Source: Nanosynbacter sp.
Lineage (GTDB): Bacteria > Patescibacteriota > Saccharimonadia > Saccharimonadales > Saccharimonadaceae
Assembly: GCA_015257665.1 (NCBI GenBank)
Contig: JABZJS010000004.1
Location: 1 to 64,000 of the forward strand
Length of the DNA stretch: 64,000 nt
Reading direction: 5' to 3'
The notes beneath the pieces are model-generated. The model saw only the letters and a program-made list of their open reading frames with translations. It made no database searches and was not told the origin of the DNA. This document shows positions 48,804 to 57,595 of the stretch, piece by piece. The translations under genes and the position numbers were made by a program. The first letter of the stretch is position 1. The number at the start of each line of letters is the position of its first letter.

Positions 48804-49262
48804 ATGAAGTTTGTGTTCAGCGACACTACCAAGCACCACATCATCTACAAGATCAAGCATGATTATCTCCAGCTCAATACTATTGTGCTGGCGCTTGCGC
48901 TCGTGATTGCGACATACCTCGCCTGGCAGTCGGTAGCACGTCTCCAGCAGAACTATACGCAGCAGCGCGAGCTAGAGACGAAACGGCGGCAGCTTGTCCT
49001 CACCGAGCTTGAGACGCAAACGCTGCAATACCAAAAGAATTTCCGCGAGAGCGACGAATATAAAGAGCTTGCTGCTCGTGAGAAACTTGGCTTGGTGGCA
49101 CCTGGCGAGAAGGTGATTGTGCTACCTAAGAATAGTGCTGAGGCGCACGACCCGCCAACCGATAAGCCTACCAACCCCGATACACAGAGTAGTAACTTCG
49201 AGCAGTGGGTAACCTTCCTCTTTGGTGGTGCAGCCGAGCAGGCTCAGCAAAAGGATAAATAA
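48804..49262 (+). CDS. FtsB/DivIC-like septum formation initiator protein
   Basis: This 152-residue bitopic protein has a cytoplasmic head and a membrane helix (about residues 27-45). A coiled coil (QQNYTQQRELETKRRQLVLTE) and an EKLGLVAPGEKVIVLP block like the DivIC/FtsB C-terminal segment follow. It would act with FtsL and FtsQ at the division septum. TATAAT is 8 nt before the ATG. The tail after residue 110 is low-complexity. Confidence 0.8.
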   Translation: MKFVFSDTTKHHIIYKIKHDYLQLNTIVLALALVIATYLAWQSVARLQQNYTQQRELETKRRQLVLTELETQTLQYQKNFRESDEYKELAAREKLGLVAPGEKVIVLPKNSAEAHDPPTDKPTNPDTQSSNFEQWVTFLFGGAAEQAQQKDK

Positions 49263-49345
49263 CAAGCGGGGGAGCGGAAATATTGACATTCAGATGGTAA
49301 ATCCTTGACAATCGGCATTCATCACTGGTAGAATAAGAATCGTAA

Positions 49346-49424
<79 letters not shown>

Positions 49425-49431
49425 GGTAAGG

Positions 49432-49456
49432 ACCCTACCACACGGTAGGGTTTTTG
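49432..49456 (+). terminator. Intrinsic terminator of the initiator tRNA gene
   Basis: ACCCTACC (49432-49439) and GGTAGGGT (49444-49451) form an 8-bp stem with an ACAC loop, then TTTT. Confidence 0.9.
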
Positions 49457-49794
49457 CTTTGGATTGTCTTGGGAGGGTAGAGATGGAATGAGGTTAGTAT
49501 CAATCTCAAAACTATTCTTGGTGCCTTTACCACTGACGTCTAATAGAGTGCAGTTTTTTGTTCAAATGAGAGGAGACTTATTACTGGCGCATGAGCTGGT
49601 AGGTACTGTTCACACCTTTAATACAGTCAGCGGCTATTGTCTCTACCGTGAAGACTAAAAGACAAAGAGGGTGTAATGTAAGTAATGACAGACCTTCAGA
49701 GGTGGCGCACAAAGTACGATACACAAAGTTTCTTAGAATAAATAGTAAATAACGGGGATAAATAAGGTAAAAAGTAAATTAAGAAACAATTTGT
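49457..49794. other. Gene-free stretch
   Basis: Nothing convincing is visible. A 64-codon plus-strand frame (49464-49658) lacks a ribosome site and recognisable sequence. The second half is AT-rich and leads into the promoter at 49795. Confidence 0.4.
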
Positions 49795-49823
49795 TTGCAT
49801 TTCGTTCGTATATATGCTAGGAT
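49795..49823 (+). promoter_or_regulatory. Sigma70-like promoter
   Basis: TTGCAT (49795-49800) and TAGGAT (49818-49823) are 17 bases apart, about 40 bases upstream of a short open reading frame. Confidence 0.6.
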
Positions 49824-49864
49824 CGAGGTAGGTCGATAATGACAACACAAAAAAGAGGGTAGAT

Positions 49865-49981
49865 ATGCGAAAAAAGACGAAAGAAACCATACTCGCCACC
49901 TGGAATCGGTCGCGTAGTATGGCAGAGCTGCAGGCATTCATTGCCGCGCGCCACAGCAAACTAGCAGAGGTAGAACTCTAA
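49865..49981 (+). CDS. Small basic 38-residue protein
   Basis: A short gene with a promoter, GAGGG just before the ATG and a hairpin after the stop. The peptide is helical and basic at the start (MRKKTKETILATWNRSRS) and acidic at the end. It is too short to assign a family. The complete set of expression signals makes it more credible than other short frames here. Confidence 0.5.
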   Translation: MRKKTKETILATWNRSRSMAELQAFIAARHSKLAEVEL

Positions 49982-49988
49982 ACGATCG

Positions 49989-50021
49989 AAAGCACCTTGG
50001 GCGATGCGCCTGAGGTGCTTT
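49989..50021 (+). terminator. Hairpin after the 38-residue gene
   Basis: AAAGCACCT (49989-49997) pairs with AGGTGCTTT (50013-50021), with an inner GGCG/CGCC helix. The downstream U-run is weak. Confidence 0.6.
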
Positions 50022-50121
50022 GAATATATTCCTATTACTATTCATCATCGCACATCAGAAATAGGCTATAGCCTTGGATAAAAACAAAACGGCGCACTCA
50101 TTGTACGCCGCCTATCATATC

Positions 50122-50198
50122 TGGTAGCACCGACTGGGATCGAACCAGTGACCTCAGGCTTATGAGTCCTGCGCTCTAACCGGCTGAGCTACGGTGCC
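50122..50198 (-). tRNA. Elongator tRNA-Met (CAU)
   Basis: The cloverleaf has acceptor GGCACCG/CGGTGCT, a GCCGGTTAGAGC D arm, anticodon loop CTCATAA with an A:G closing mismatch, T arm ACTGG-TTCGATC-CCAGT and encoded CCA. Acceptor and D arm resemble elongator tRNA-Met. By elimination it differs from the initiator at 49346 and the Ile2-like tRNA at 47942. Confidence 0.85.
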
Positions 50199-50329
50199 AA
50201 ACATGACGCATTATAGCAGAGAATTGGCAAGAAGGCTAGGGCTCGGGCGAGTGTTTTGGCGTTCTTTTTTGCCCAGGCCAGTGGTATAATAGAGAAAACG
50301 CCCAATCAGGAGTTAAGGAGAACCACCAC

Positions 50330-51718
50330 ATGATACGACGACCACGCTACGATTATGATTTGTTGGTGCTGGGTAGTGGTGCAGCTGGCAGTACTGCAGC
50401 GTTGGTGGCGGCCCGGGCAGATAAGAAGGTGGGGCTGATTGAAGCAGATACATTTGGTGGTGAAACGCCCAATTGGGGGGATATCCCCATCAAGACGCTA
50501 ATGGGTGTGGCACAGCTCTATAACCGCATCCAACAGAGTCACCAGTTTGGGCTCGATACATCGCGAGTGGATTTTGACTACCCTGCTATCCAGCATTGGA
50601 AAAATACCGTGGTAGAGCGGACTGGTGCGGGCGATAACGAGCACTATTATAACCAACAAGGAATTGATACATTCTACGGCAAAGGTGTCTTACGTGACCA
50701 GCACACTGTAACGATTGGTGACCATGAAGTAACGGCAGGGCATATTTTGATCGCAACAGGGGCACACGTGACCCAGCCAGCGATTGCGGGTATCGAAACG
50801 ATTGACTGGCTGACACCACGCACCGCCCTCAAGCTGAGCCGCCCGCCACGTAGCCTATTGATCATTGGTGCGACGACGACGGCGATTGAGCTAGCGCATT
50901 TCTTTGCGACCTTTGGTAGTACGGTGTCGGTGGCAGAGCAGTCATCGCGCATTTTGCCGACTGAGGACGAAGAGGTAAGTGAGGCAGTGAGCAGCCTCTT
51001 GCAGCGCGACCAACCACTGTCGGTCTTGACGCAAACGACGATTCGCTCCCTCATGCGTGGTCCAAGTGGTAATGTGATCGTCCAATATATCCGTGGTGGT
51101 ATTGAGCGGACTATGGAAGTAGAGCGTGTTTTGGTAGCAACCAAGCCAGAGCCAACCATTGATATTGGGCTTGATAATGCTGAGGTGACGTATTCGCCCG
51201 ATGGTGGTGTTGAAGTCAATCAATTCTTCCAAACCAACGTGCGGCATATCTATGCGGCGGGCCATGTGCTAGGTAATGATGTGCCAACCCACACCGTCTT
51301 GAGCGAAGGCCGGCTAACAGCGCACAACATCCTTCACCCTAAATCCCAAATGACGCTCGACTACGAGTTAGTGCCGCGTGCTACCTTCATTTATCCAGAG
51401 GTAGCTAGTGTGGGCTTTAATGAAGATGACTGTATCAAGCGCGATCTCAAGATTAATAAGGTGTTGGTACCGCTCGGGATGATTGCCCGCAGCAATACAA
51501 GTGACTTCCGTGAGGGGTTCGTCAAGCTGATTAGCGACAAGCAAGGGGTATTGCTCGGCGGGACGATTGTTGCTCCGCGGGCTAGTGAGCTCATCCAAGA
51601 GGTCACGCTCGCTATCAAACACGACCTCACTGCTGAGCAGCTGGCAGAGCTTCCACATGTTTTCTTAACGTGGAGTGAGGCAGTGCGGACTGCGGCAAGC
51701 AAATTATCCCGTAAGTAG
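50330..51718 (+). CDS. FAD-dependent pyridine-nucleotide oxidoreductase lacking the redox disulfide
   Basis: The 462-residue protein is built like dihydrolipoamide dehydrogenase and mercuric reductase. It has an FAD motif (VLGSGAAGS, near 14-22), an NAD(P) motif (LLIIGATTTAIELAHFFATFG), the second FAD motif ending YAAGHV, and a C-terminal dimerisation domain (YPEVASVGF). The active-site loop, normally GGxCxNxGC, reads GGETPNWGD at 43-51, so both Cys are lost (T46, D51). Disulfide chemistry is therefore not possible. A transhydrogenase- or oxidase-like flavin reaction is more likely. AAGGAG precedes the ATG. Confidence 0.85.
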   Translation: MIRRPRYDYDLLVLGSGAAGSTAALVAARADKKVGLIEADTFGGETPNWGDIPIKTLMGVAQLYNRIQQSHQFGLDTSRVDFDYPAIQHWKNTVVERTGAGDNEHYYNQQGIDTFYGKGVLRDQHTVTIGDHEVTAGHILIATGAHVTQPAIAGIETIDWLTPRTALKLSRPPRSLLIIGATTTAIELAHFFATFGSTVSVAEQSSRILPTEDEEVSEAVSSLLQRDQPLSVLTQTTIRSLMRGPSGNVIVQYIRGGIERTMEVERVLVATKPEPTIDIGLDNAEVTYSPDGGVEVNQFFQTNVRHIYAAGHVLGNDVPTHTVLSEGRLTAHNILHPKSQMTLDYELVPRATFIYPEVASVGFNEDDCIKRDLKINKVLVPLGMIARSNTSDFREGFVKLISDKQGVLLGGTIVAPRASELIQEVTLAIKHDLTAEQLAELPHVFLTWSEAVRTAASKLSRK

Positions 51719-52053
51719 AGAGATCTGTTTTGTAGTTGAGGTATTTTCGCCTTCTTAGTTTTGGCTGCTTAATAATCTAGGAGTTTGAGCTTTTTTAGCT
51801 CGACACCATCGGATTAGTTTTTTATTCTCTGCTACTGGTGCAAATTGCATAGGGTGTGGCCTATTGCTTTGCAGTATATTACGAAGAAGTTTGCGAGACT
51901 CTAGAGCCTACAAGAAGCTCACTGGTGAAGACTCTGCCACGCTGGCTTGCATCGGTGTATTTAAAATAGCAAAGAGTGTCCACTTTCAGCTCCATTTAAG
52001 CAAGGCGGGGCACACTACCTGTAGTAGCACACGCTACCTCCTCCTCTATCATG
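51719..52053. other. Gene-free stretch, possible RNA
   Basis: No convincing protein gene is present in this stretch of more than 330 bases. It holds a short hairpin (GAGCTTTTTTAGCTC near 51790) and ends in a strong terminator at 52054. That pattern could mean a long 3' untranslated region of the oxidoreductase gene or an unrecognised small RNA. Confidence 0.35.
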
Positions 52054-52090
52054 CAAGCCGCCATTCCTCCTCCCGGGCGGCTTGTTTTGT
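52054..52090 (+). terminator. Strong intrinsic terminator
   Basis: CAAGCCGCC (52054-52062) and GGCGGCTTG (52076-52084) form a 9-bp stem with a pyrimidine-rich 13-base loop, followed by TTTTGTG. It lies about 335 bases after the nearest upstream gene. Confidence 0.8.
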
Positions 52091-52162
52091 GTCTGCGCCT
52101 AGCATATTGCGCATAATAAAACTAGTATTTACTCCTCTTGGCAAAATGAATATACTATTGCC

Positions 52163-53011
52163 ATGGCATATCTTGTTGCAGTGTCTGGTGGTGTGGATAG
52201 TGTGGTGCTCTTGGATGTGATGGCGGCGCAGGCGACGGAGCCGTTGATTGTGGCGCATGTCGATCACGGAATCCGGGGCGAAGCATCGGCAGCAGATGCG
52301 CGCTTTGTGGCGGCATTGGCGGCGCGCTATGGACTACCCTTTGTGTCTACTCAGCTTAAGCTTGGGCCGAATGCGAGCGAAGCGACAGCGCGAGAGGCTC
52401 GGTATGATTTTTTGCTCGATACAGCAGCGCAATACCAAGCACCAGTGGTAACAGCACATCACTTGGACGATTTAGTAGAAACAGTGGCGCTTAACCTGGT
52501 GCGTGGGACGGGCTGGCGTGGGCTTGCTGTGCTGAGTCGCCCTGGGGTGGAGCGGCCACTACTGGGCTGGCGCAAGGCAGATATTCGCGCCTATGCACTG
52601 GCTCATCGCCTGGAATGGGTAGAAGATGAGACGAATGCGAGTGACCGCTACACGCGCAATCGGCTGCGGCGCTCCATTCAGCGGCTCCTTACGGCAGAGC
52701 AGGCGGCGCAGATTACCGCGCTGCGGGATCGGCAACTTGCGCTGCGCCACACCATTAATGATGAAGTGCAACACCTCTTGCCGCAGTTTGCGGCCCAGCG
52801 CCATGGGTTGATTATGATTGACGAAGCAAGCGCTCAGGAACTATTGGGTGCGATGATTATGTGGGCAGGTGCGCCGCGCCCAACCCGTCCGCGGCTTGAG
52901 CGTGCGGTACTAGCCATCAAGACTGCTCGTCCAGGCAGCCGCCACGTGGTGGGCGATGGCGTGTATTTGCAGTTTAGCCCTCGGCAATTCACTGTAGAAG
53001 TGGTACAATAG
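52163..53011 (+). CDS. tilS: tRNA(Ile)-lysidine synthase
   Basis: TilS converts C34 of tRNA-Ile(CAU) to lysidine so that it reads AUA. The 282 residues have the PP-loop SGGVDSVVLLD, HVDHGIRGEASAADARFV, HHLDDLVETVALNLVRG, RPLLGWRKADI and the DETNAS/YTRNRLR motif. It lacks the extra C-terminal domain of longer TilS proteins. TATACT is exactly 6 nt before the ATG, so it is probably leaderless. The likely substrate tRNA is at 47942. Confidence 0.95.
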   Translation: MAYLVAVSGGVDSVVLLDVMAAQATEPLIVAHVDHGIRGEASAADARFVAALAARYGLPFVSTQLKLGPNASEATAREARYDFLLDTAAQYQAPVVTAHHLDDLVETVALNLVRGTGWRGLAVLSRPGVERPLLGWRKADIRAYALAHRLEWVEDETNASDRYTRNRLRRSIQRLLTAEQAAQITALRDRQLALRHTINDEVQHLLPQFAAQRHGLIMIDEASAQELLGAMIMWAGAPRPTRPRLERAVLAIKTARPGSRHVVGDGVYLQFSPRQFTVEVVQ

Positions 53012-53061
53012 ATCAGATTACTGTGTGAGAATGCAAGCGAACGAAAGGAGTGAGTTCCCTG

Positions 53062-54906
53062 ATGAATAAAAAACCGTCGAAAGCGACCAATGCCCTGCGT
53101 CTAGGGCTGTTTTGGGCGATTGTGGTACTGGGTGTGCTGGCATTTTGGGCTATTAATTCGCCGCAGGCTAACCTTAAGGATGTGCCGCTCTCAGACGTGG
53201 TGAATCGAGCAAATAATGGCAAAATTGCCAAGATCGAGATCCAAGGTAATGAGCTGACTGTTACACCCAAAGGCCAGTCCAAGCCGACCGAGCGTAGTCT
53301 CAAAGAGAATGGCACTATCTATACCCAAGGACTCAAGCACGACAAAACAGAGGTAAAGGTGCAAAATGAGTCACAGACGGGCCTATTGTTTTGGAATCTC
53401 GCACCAATTGTCCTGTCGGTCGTATTGTTTGGCGTTCTCTTTATGTTTATGATGCGCCAAGCCCAGGGACAGAATAGCCAAGCGATGGGCTTTGGCAAGA
53501 GTAAGGCCAAGCTGTATGGCCTTGATAAAGAGCGGGTAGTATTTGATGACATTGCTGGCAACGAAAACGCCAAGCAAGATTTGCAAGAGGTGGTGGACTT
53601 CCTCAAGCACCCCAAGAAGTATCAGAGCCTCGGCGCTAAGATTCCCAAAGGGATTCTCCTTGTTGGTAACCCCGGTACCGGTAAAACGATGTTGGCGCGA
53701 GCGGTTGCAGGTGAGGCTAACGTACCGTTCTTTTCCATTAGTGGCTCAGAGTTTGTGGAGATGTTTGTTGGTGTGGGGGCAAGCCGGGTACGCGACCTCT
53801 TTGCTAAGGCCAAGAAGAATGCGCCAGCCATTATCTTCATTGATGAGATTGACGCCGTGGGACGTAAACGTGGCTCTGGCATGGGTGGTGGCCACGACGA
53901 GCGCGAGCAGACACTGAACCAGATTTTGGTAGAGATGGACGGCTTTGAGGCTGATACAAACGTGATTATCCTAGCGGCAACCAACCGGGCCGATGTACTC
54001 GACCCAGCACTGTTGCGCCCAGGCCGCTTTGACCGCCATACGACGATTAGCCTGCCCGAGCGCAAGGATCGTGAGGCAATCCTCAAGGTGCACTTCAAGA
54101 ACAAACCAACCGATGCATCGGTCGACCTTGACAAGCTTGCTGCCAAGACAGCCGGTAGCAGTGGTGCCGACCTCGCGAACATGGCCAACGAAGCAGCAAT
54201 TATTGCAGCGCGCCGCGGTAAGAAGACGATCACCAACCAAGACCTGACCGAGGCCTTTGAGAAGGTGGCAATTGGCCCCGAGCGCAAAGCCAAGGTAATG
54301 ACCGACCATGAGAAAGAACTCACAGCGTACCACGAAGCGGGTCATGCTATTGTGGGGCACGTCTTGCCGGATAGCGATCCGGTACATAAGGTGACCATCA
54401 TCCCGCGTGGTGGTACGGGCGGCGTGACATGGTTCTTACCCCCAGAAGACAAAAGCTACACCAATGTATACGAGTTTAAGGATATTCTGGCCCGAGCAAT
54501 GGGTGGGCGGATCGCCGAGAAGCTGATCTATGGCGACGATGGCATTACGACGGGAGCGGGCAGTGATCTACGCAAAGCGACGGAGATTGCCCGTGATATG
54601 GTGATTGAGCAGGGCATGGGTGTAAAGCTCCGCGACCAGGTCTTCCATGAAGATAATGGTGGTATGGTGTTTGACAAGATCACTCACGAGCGGCCATATA
54701 GCGATGCGACTGCTGAGGCGATTGACCACGAGGTAGAGGCGCTTATCAAAGAGGCTTCTCGCCGTGCTGAGATTATCCTCTCGCACAACCGTCCAGCGCT
54801 TGAGAAACTCAAAGATGAGCTGCTTGTTCACGAAACACTAGAAGAAGACGAAGCTAAGGCTGCGATGGCAGATGCCACTTTGCCAACGGAGGCCAAGCTC
54901 CATTAG
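53062..54906 (+). CDS. ftsH: ATP-dependent membrane zinc metalloprotease FtsH
   Basis: FtsH degrades misfolded membrane proteins and regulators. The 614 residues have two membrane helices (about 10-32 and 110-130) around a small extracytoplasmic domain. The AAA+ module follows (Walker A GNPGTGKT at 202-209, IIFIDEIDAVG, RPGRFDRH) and then the zinc protease (HEAGH at 424-428). ATG at 53062 with AAAGGAG 12 bases upstream is used. An in-frame GTG at 53050 is too close to that site. It heads an apparent operon with murJ and the lepA fragment. Confidence 0.97.
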   Translation: MNKKPSKATNALRLGLFWAIVVLGVLAFWAINSPQANLKDVPLSDVVNRANNGKIAKIEIQGNELTVTPKGQSKPTERSLKENGTIYTQGLKHDKTEVKVQNESQTGLLFWNLAPIVLSVVLFGVLFMFMMRQAQGQNSQAMGFGKSKAKLYGLDKERVVFDDIAGNENAKQDLQEVVDFLKHPKKYQSLGAKIPKGILLVGNPGTGKTMLARAVAGEANVPFFSISGSEFVEMFVGVGASRVRDLFAKAKKNAPAIIFIDEIDAVGRKRGSGMGGGHDEREQTLNQILVEMDGFEADTNVIILAATNRADVLDPALLRPGRFDRHTTISLPERKDREAILKVHFKNKPTDASVDLDKLAAKTAGSSGADLANMANEAAIIAARRGKKTITNQDLTEAFEKVAIGPERKAKVMTDHEKELTAYHEAGHAIVGHVLPDSDPVHKVTIIPRGGTGGVTWFLPPEDKSYTNVYEFKDILARAMGGRIAEKLIYGDDGITTGAGSDLRKATEIARDMVIEQGMGVKLRDQVFHEDNGGMVFDKITHERPYSDATAEAIDHEVEALIKEASRRAEIILSHNRPALEKLKDELLVHETLEEDEAKAAMADATLPTEAKLH

Positions 54907-54922
54907 GAGCAGGGAGGTACCA

Positions 54923-56593
54923 GTGGCACATGGAGCAAATCGTCGGCGTGTCCGCTCAGTCGTCGCCAAAGCAAATAGCAAACTAAACATCAAGAATGCT
55001 GCTGCCCTACTAGCAGGCTCAACGTTACTATCGAGCGTTTTAGGGATGTATCGTGAGCGGCTTATTAATGGTATGTACTACGACACCTACAAAGTGGGTG
55101 CTGATGCCTATACCGTAGCCTTTACTATCCCCGACTTCATGTTCTTTGTGTTGGTGTCTGGGGCGCTGAGCGTATCCTTTATACCAGTGTTTAACCAGCG
55201 CTTGGCGTCAGGCAACAAGCAGTCGGCGTGGGATTTGAGCTCGAGCTTGATCAATTTCTTAGCGCTCACCACCCTAGCGGCGAGTATTTTGATTATGATC
55301 TTTGCTGAGCCGCTTGTGAATGTTGTGGTGGGGCCGGGGCTCAGCGAGTCAGGGCGGAGCCTGGCAGTGAGTATGATGCGCGTGATTGCGGTCAACCCAT
55401 TCCTCTTCTCTATTTCTACCGTCATTGCTAGTATGCAGCAGGCAATTGGGCGCTTTACCTTCTATGCGTTGGCACCAACGATCTACAACATTGGTATTAT
55501 CATCGGTGCGACCTTCTTTACGAACGGTATTAATATCTTTGGTTGGCAGGTGTTTGATGGCGGCATTATGGGTGTAGCACTAGGTGTGGTGCTAGGCTCG
55601 GTGCTACAGTTGATTGTTAGCTCGATTGGCCTGCTTGGCTTGGACTTTGACTATCGCTTTATGATCAAGCGCAAGAACAAGAGCTTTCGCCAGGTGCTGC
55701 GTCTGCTACGGACGCGCTCACTCGACCAAGGGATCGATTATCTCAATGGTCTTGTGGAGACAAACCTCGCTTCGCGCATGGCTGATGGGACGGTGCGGGC
55801 TTACCAACAGGCGTCGGCATTGTCATTGATGCCAGTGAATTTGATTGGTGTGGCAATTAGCAATGCAGCCTTCCCGCAAATGACGGAACACCTTGGGGCG
55901 GGGCGCGAGGATCTCTTCCGTAAGGAATTGCAGGCAATGATCCGAGTGATTATTTGGTTAGCGCTGCCAGTGGCGGTTATTACCTACTTTGCACGGGGTT
56001 ATGTGGTGAGCTTTATTCATAACCGGGGTGACGCAGTGATATCGGGTTTTCTTGGGGTGCTTGTTTTGACGATATTTTTCCGCACGATTTATCATATTGC
56101 AGCACGTAGCTTCTACGCGCAGCAGGATACCAAGACGCCGCTTTATATCTCGTTCTTTGCGATTGGGTTTAACATTATCCTGGCGATTATCCTGGTAAAT
56201 CTCTGGTCGAAGAACCAAAATCCAGGCTATGGCTTGGCTTGGGCGCAGTCTATCACTGCCGTTGTAGAGGTGATTATCCTCTTCTTCTTCATGGGGCGGC
56301 GTATGCCGAAGCTGTTTGACCGCAGCTTCGTTAATAGTATCTACAAGATGGTTATCGCTGCGGTGCCAACTGGTTTAGCTGCTTACCTGAGCGTGGTAAT
56401 GATCCCCTTTGGCACAAACGATAAGAGTTTCTTCCTTGCTTTCCCGAAATTTATTATGATCACGATAGTGAGCTTTGCGGTTTATATATGGTTCAGCCGG
56501 CGGCTGAGGCTTAAAGAGGCCGAGCCAGTGCTTAATCGGTTGCGGCAGATCTTCTTTGGACGGATTAACCTTGGCTGGAACTGGAAACGCTAG
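54923..56593 (+). CDS. murJ: Lipid II flippase MurJ
   Basis: MurJ moves the peptidoglycan precursor lipid II across the membrane. The 556-residue protein has about 14 membrane helices and the family opening LLSSVLGMYRERLINGMYY. GALSVSFIPVFNQRL and DQGIDYLNGLVETNLASRM with conserved charged residues follow. I place the start at GTG 54923 with GGGAGG upstream. A longer frame overlaps ftsH. It is 16 bases after ftsH and 3 bases before the lepA fragment. Confidence 0.92.
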   Translation: MAHGANRRRVRSVVAKANSKLNIKNAAALLAGSTLLSSVLGMYRERLINGMYYDTYKVGADAYTVAFTIPDFMFFVLVSGALSVSFIPVFNQRLASGNKQSAWDLSSSLINFLALTTLAASILIMIFAEPLVNVVVGPGLSESGRSLAVSMMRVIAVNPFLFSISTVIASMQQAIGRFTFYALAPTIYNIGIIIGATFFTNGINIFGWQVFDGGIMGVALGVVLGSVLQLIVSSIGLLGLDFDYRFMIKRKNKSFRQVLRLLRTRSLDQGIDYLNGLVETNLASRMADGTVRAYQQASALSLMPVNLIGVAISNAAFPQMTEHLGAGREDLFRKELQAMIRVIIWLALPVAVITYFARGYVVSFIHNRGDAVISGFLGVLVLTIFFRTIYHIAARSFYAQQDTKTPLYISFFAIGFNIILAIILVNLWSKNQNPGYGLAWAQSITAVVEVIILFFFMGRRMPKLFDRSFVNSIYKMVIAAVPTGLAAYLSVVMIPFGTNDKSFFLAFPKFIMITIVSFAVYIWFSRRLRLKEAEPVLNRLRQIFFGRINLGWNWKR

Positions 56594-56596
56594 CGT

Positions 56597-57568
56597 ATGG
56601 AACATATCCGTAATTTCTGCATCATTGCCCATATCGACCACGGCAAAAGCACCCTGGCTGACCGCATGATGGAGCTGACAGGTACCGTTACCAAGCGGGA
56701 TATGAAGCAGCAATTGCTGGATAGTATGGATCTGGAGCGCGAGAAAGGAATTACGATCAAGCTCGCCCCGGTGCGGATGAAGTATGAGTATAGTGCGGAC
56801 AATACAAACCCTACCAGTGCGCAGGCAACGAGCGGGTCAGCATCGAAACTAAACCAAAGCGATGATACCGTGCCTCAGCTTGGCACCTACGACCTCAACC
56901 TGATCGACACCCCTGGCCATGTTGACTTCAGCTATGAAGTATCGCGCAGCTTGCAGGCCTGCGAAGGCGCGGTGCTGGTGGTGGATGCCAGCCAGGGGAT
57001 CCAGGCGCAGACGCTCGCTAATGTGTATCTCGCGATGGAGCAGGACCTCACGATCATCCCGGTGCTCAACAAGGTTGACCTGCCAGCAGCCGATGTGCCA
57101 CGCGTCTCCAAGCAGGTGATTAATCTACTCAGCTGTGATGAGAGCGATATTATTCATATCTCAGCCAAGACTGGGCAGAATGTACCGCAAGTGCTCCGGG
57201 CTATCGTCGAGCGTATCCCAGCGCCAGTGTCGCCACTAGCGGTGCAGGCTGAGCGTATGGCCGCGCAGGGTAGTGATAGGCCGGCCATACCAACGCGCGC
57301 CCTGATTTTTGATAGCTACTACGATGACTACCGGGGGGTCATCCTCTATGTGCGCGTGGTAGACGGCACGATACCGAAAGGTGCGGACATTACCATGATG
57401 GCTACCGGAGCCCGCGGCCTTGCGCTGGAAGTAGGGCACCTCAGCCCAACCATGCAGCCCGACCCACTGCTTGGCACCGGTGAAATCGGCTACATCGTCA
57501 CCAACCTGAAGACGACGCGTGAGGCCCGGGTGGGGGATACAGTGACACTCAAGAAATACTTTGAGTAG
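56597..57568 (+). CDS. lepA: Truncated LepA (EF-4) containing only domains I and II
   Basis: LepA is a ribosome-associated GTPase of about 600 residues. This 323-residue frame has the G domain (AHIDHGKST, REKGITIK, DTPGHVDF, NKVDLPAAD, ISAKTGQNV) and domain II (RGVILYVRVVDGTIPKG). It then stops after ARVGDTVTLKKYFE, the junction with domain III. Domains III, V and the LepA-specific C-terminal domain are absent, and the next gene begins 28 bases later. An Asn/Ser/Thr-rich insert of ~30 residues sits before DTPGH. The G1-G5 motifs look intact, so it may still bind GTP, but LepA function on the ribosome is doubtful. Confidence 0.88.
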   Translation: MEHIRNFCIIAHIDHGKSTLADRMMELTGTVTKRDMKQQLLDSMDLEREKGITIKLAPVRMKYEYSADNTNPTSAQATSGSASKLNQSDDTVPQLGTYDLNLIDTPGHVDFSYEVSRSLQACEGAVLVVDASQGIQAQTLANVYLAMEQDLTIIPVLNKVDLPAADVPRVSKQVINLLSCDESDIIHISAKTGQNVPQVLRAIVERIPAPVSPLAVQAERMAAQGSDRPAIPTRALIFDSYYDDYRGVILYVRVVDGTIPKGADITMMATGARGLALEVGHLSPTMQPDPLLGTGEIGYIVTNLKTTREARVGDTVTLKKYFE

Positions 57569-57595
57569 TTATAATATAGTGGTATAGTTTATCGT

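Noticed and set aside
49464..49658. 64-codon plus-strand frame after the initiator tRNA
   Set aside because: It begins right after the terminator with no promoter or ribosome site and has no recognisable features.
51735..51780. Sequence ending L-V-L-A-A followed by TAATAA, reminiscent of a tmRNA tag
   Set aside because: No tRNA-like domain, T-arm or acceptor pairing is visible in either normal or permuted order, so it is probably chance.
51960..52090. Possible T-box leader before tilS
   Set aside because: The conserved antiterminator sequence (AGGGTGGNACCGCG) is absent, and tilS has its own leaderless promoter after the terminator.
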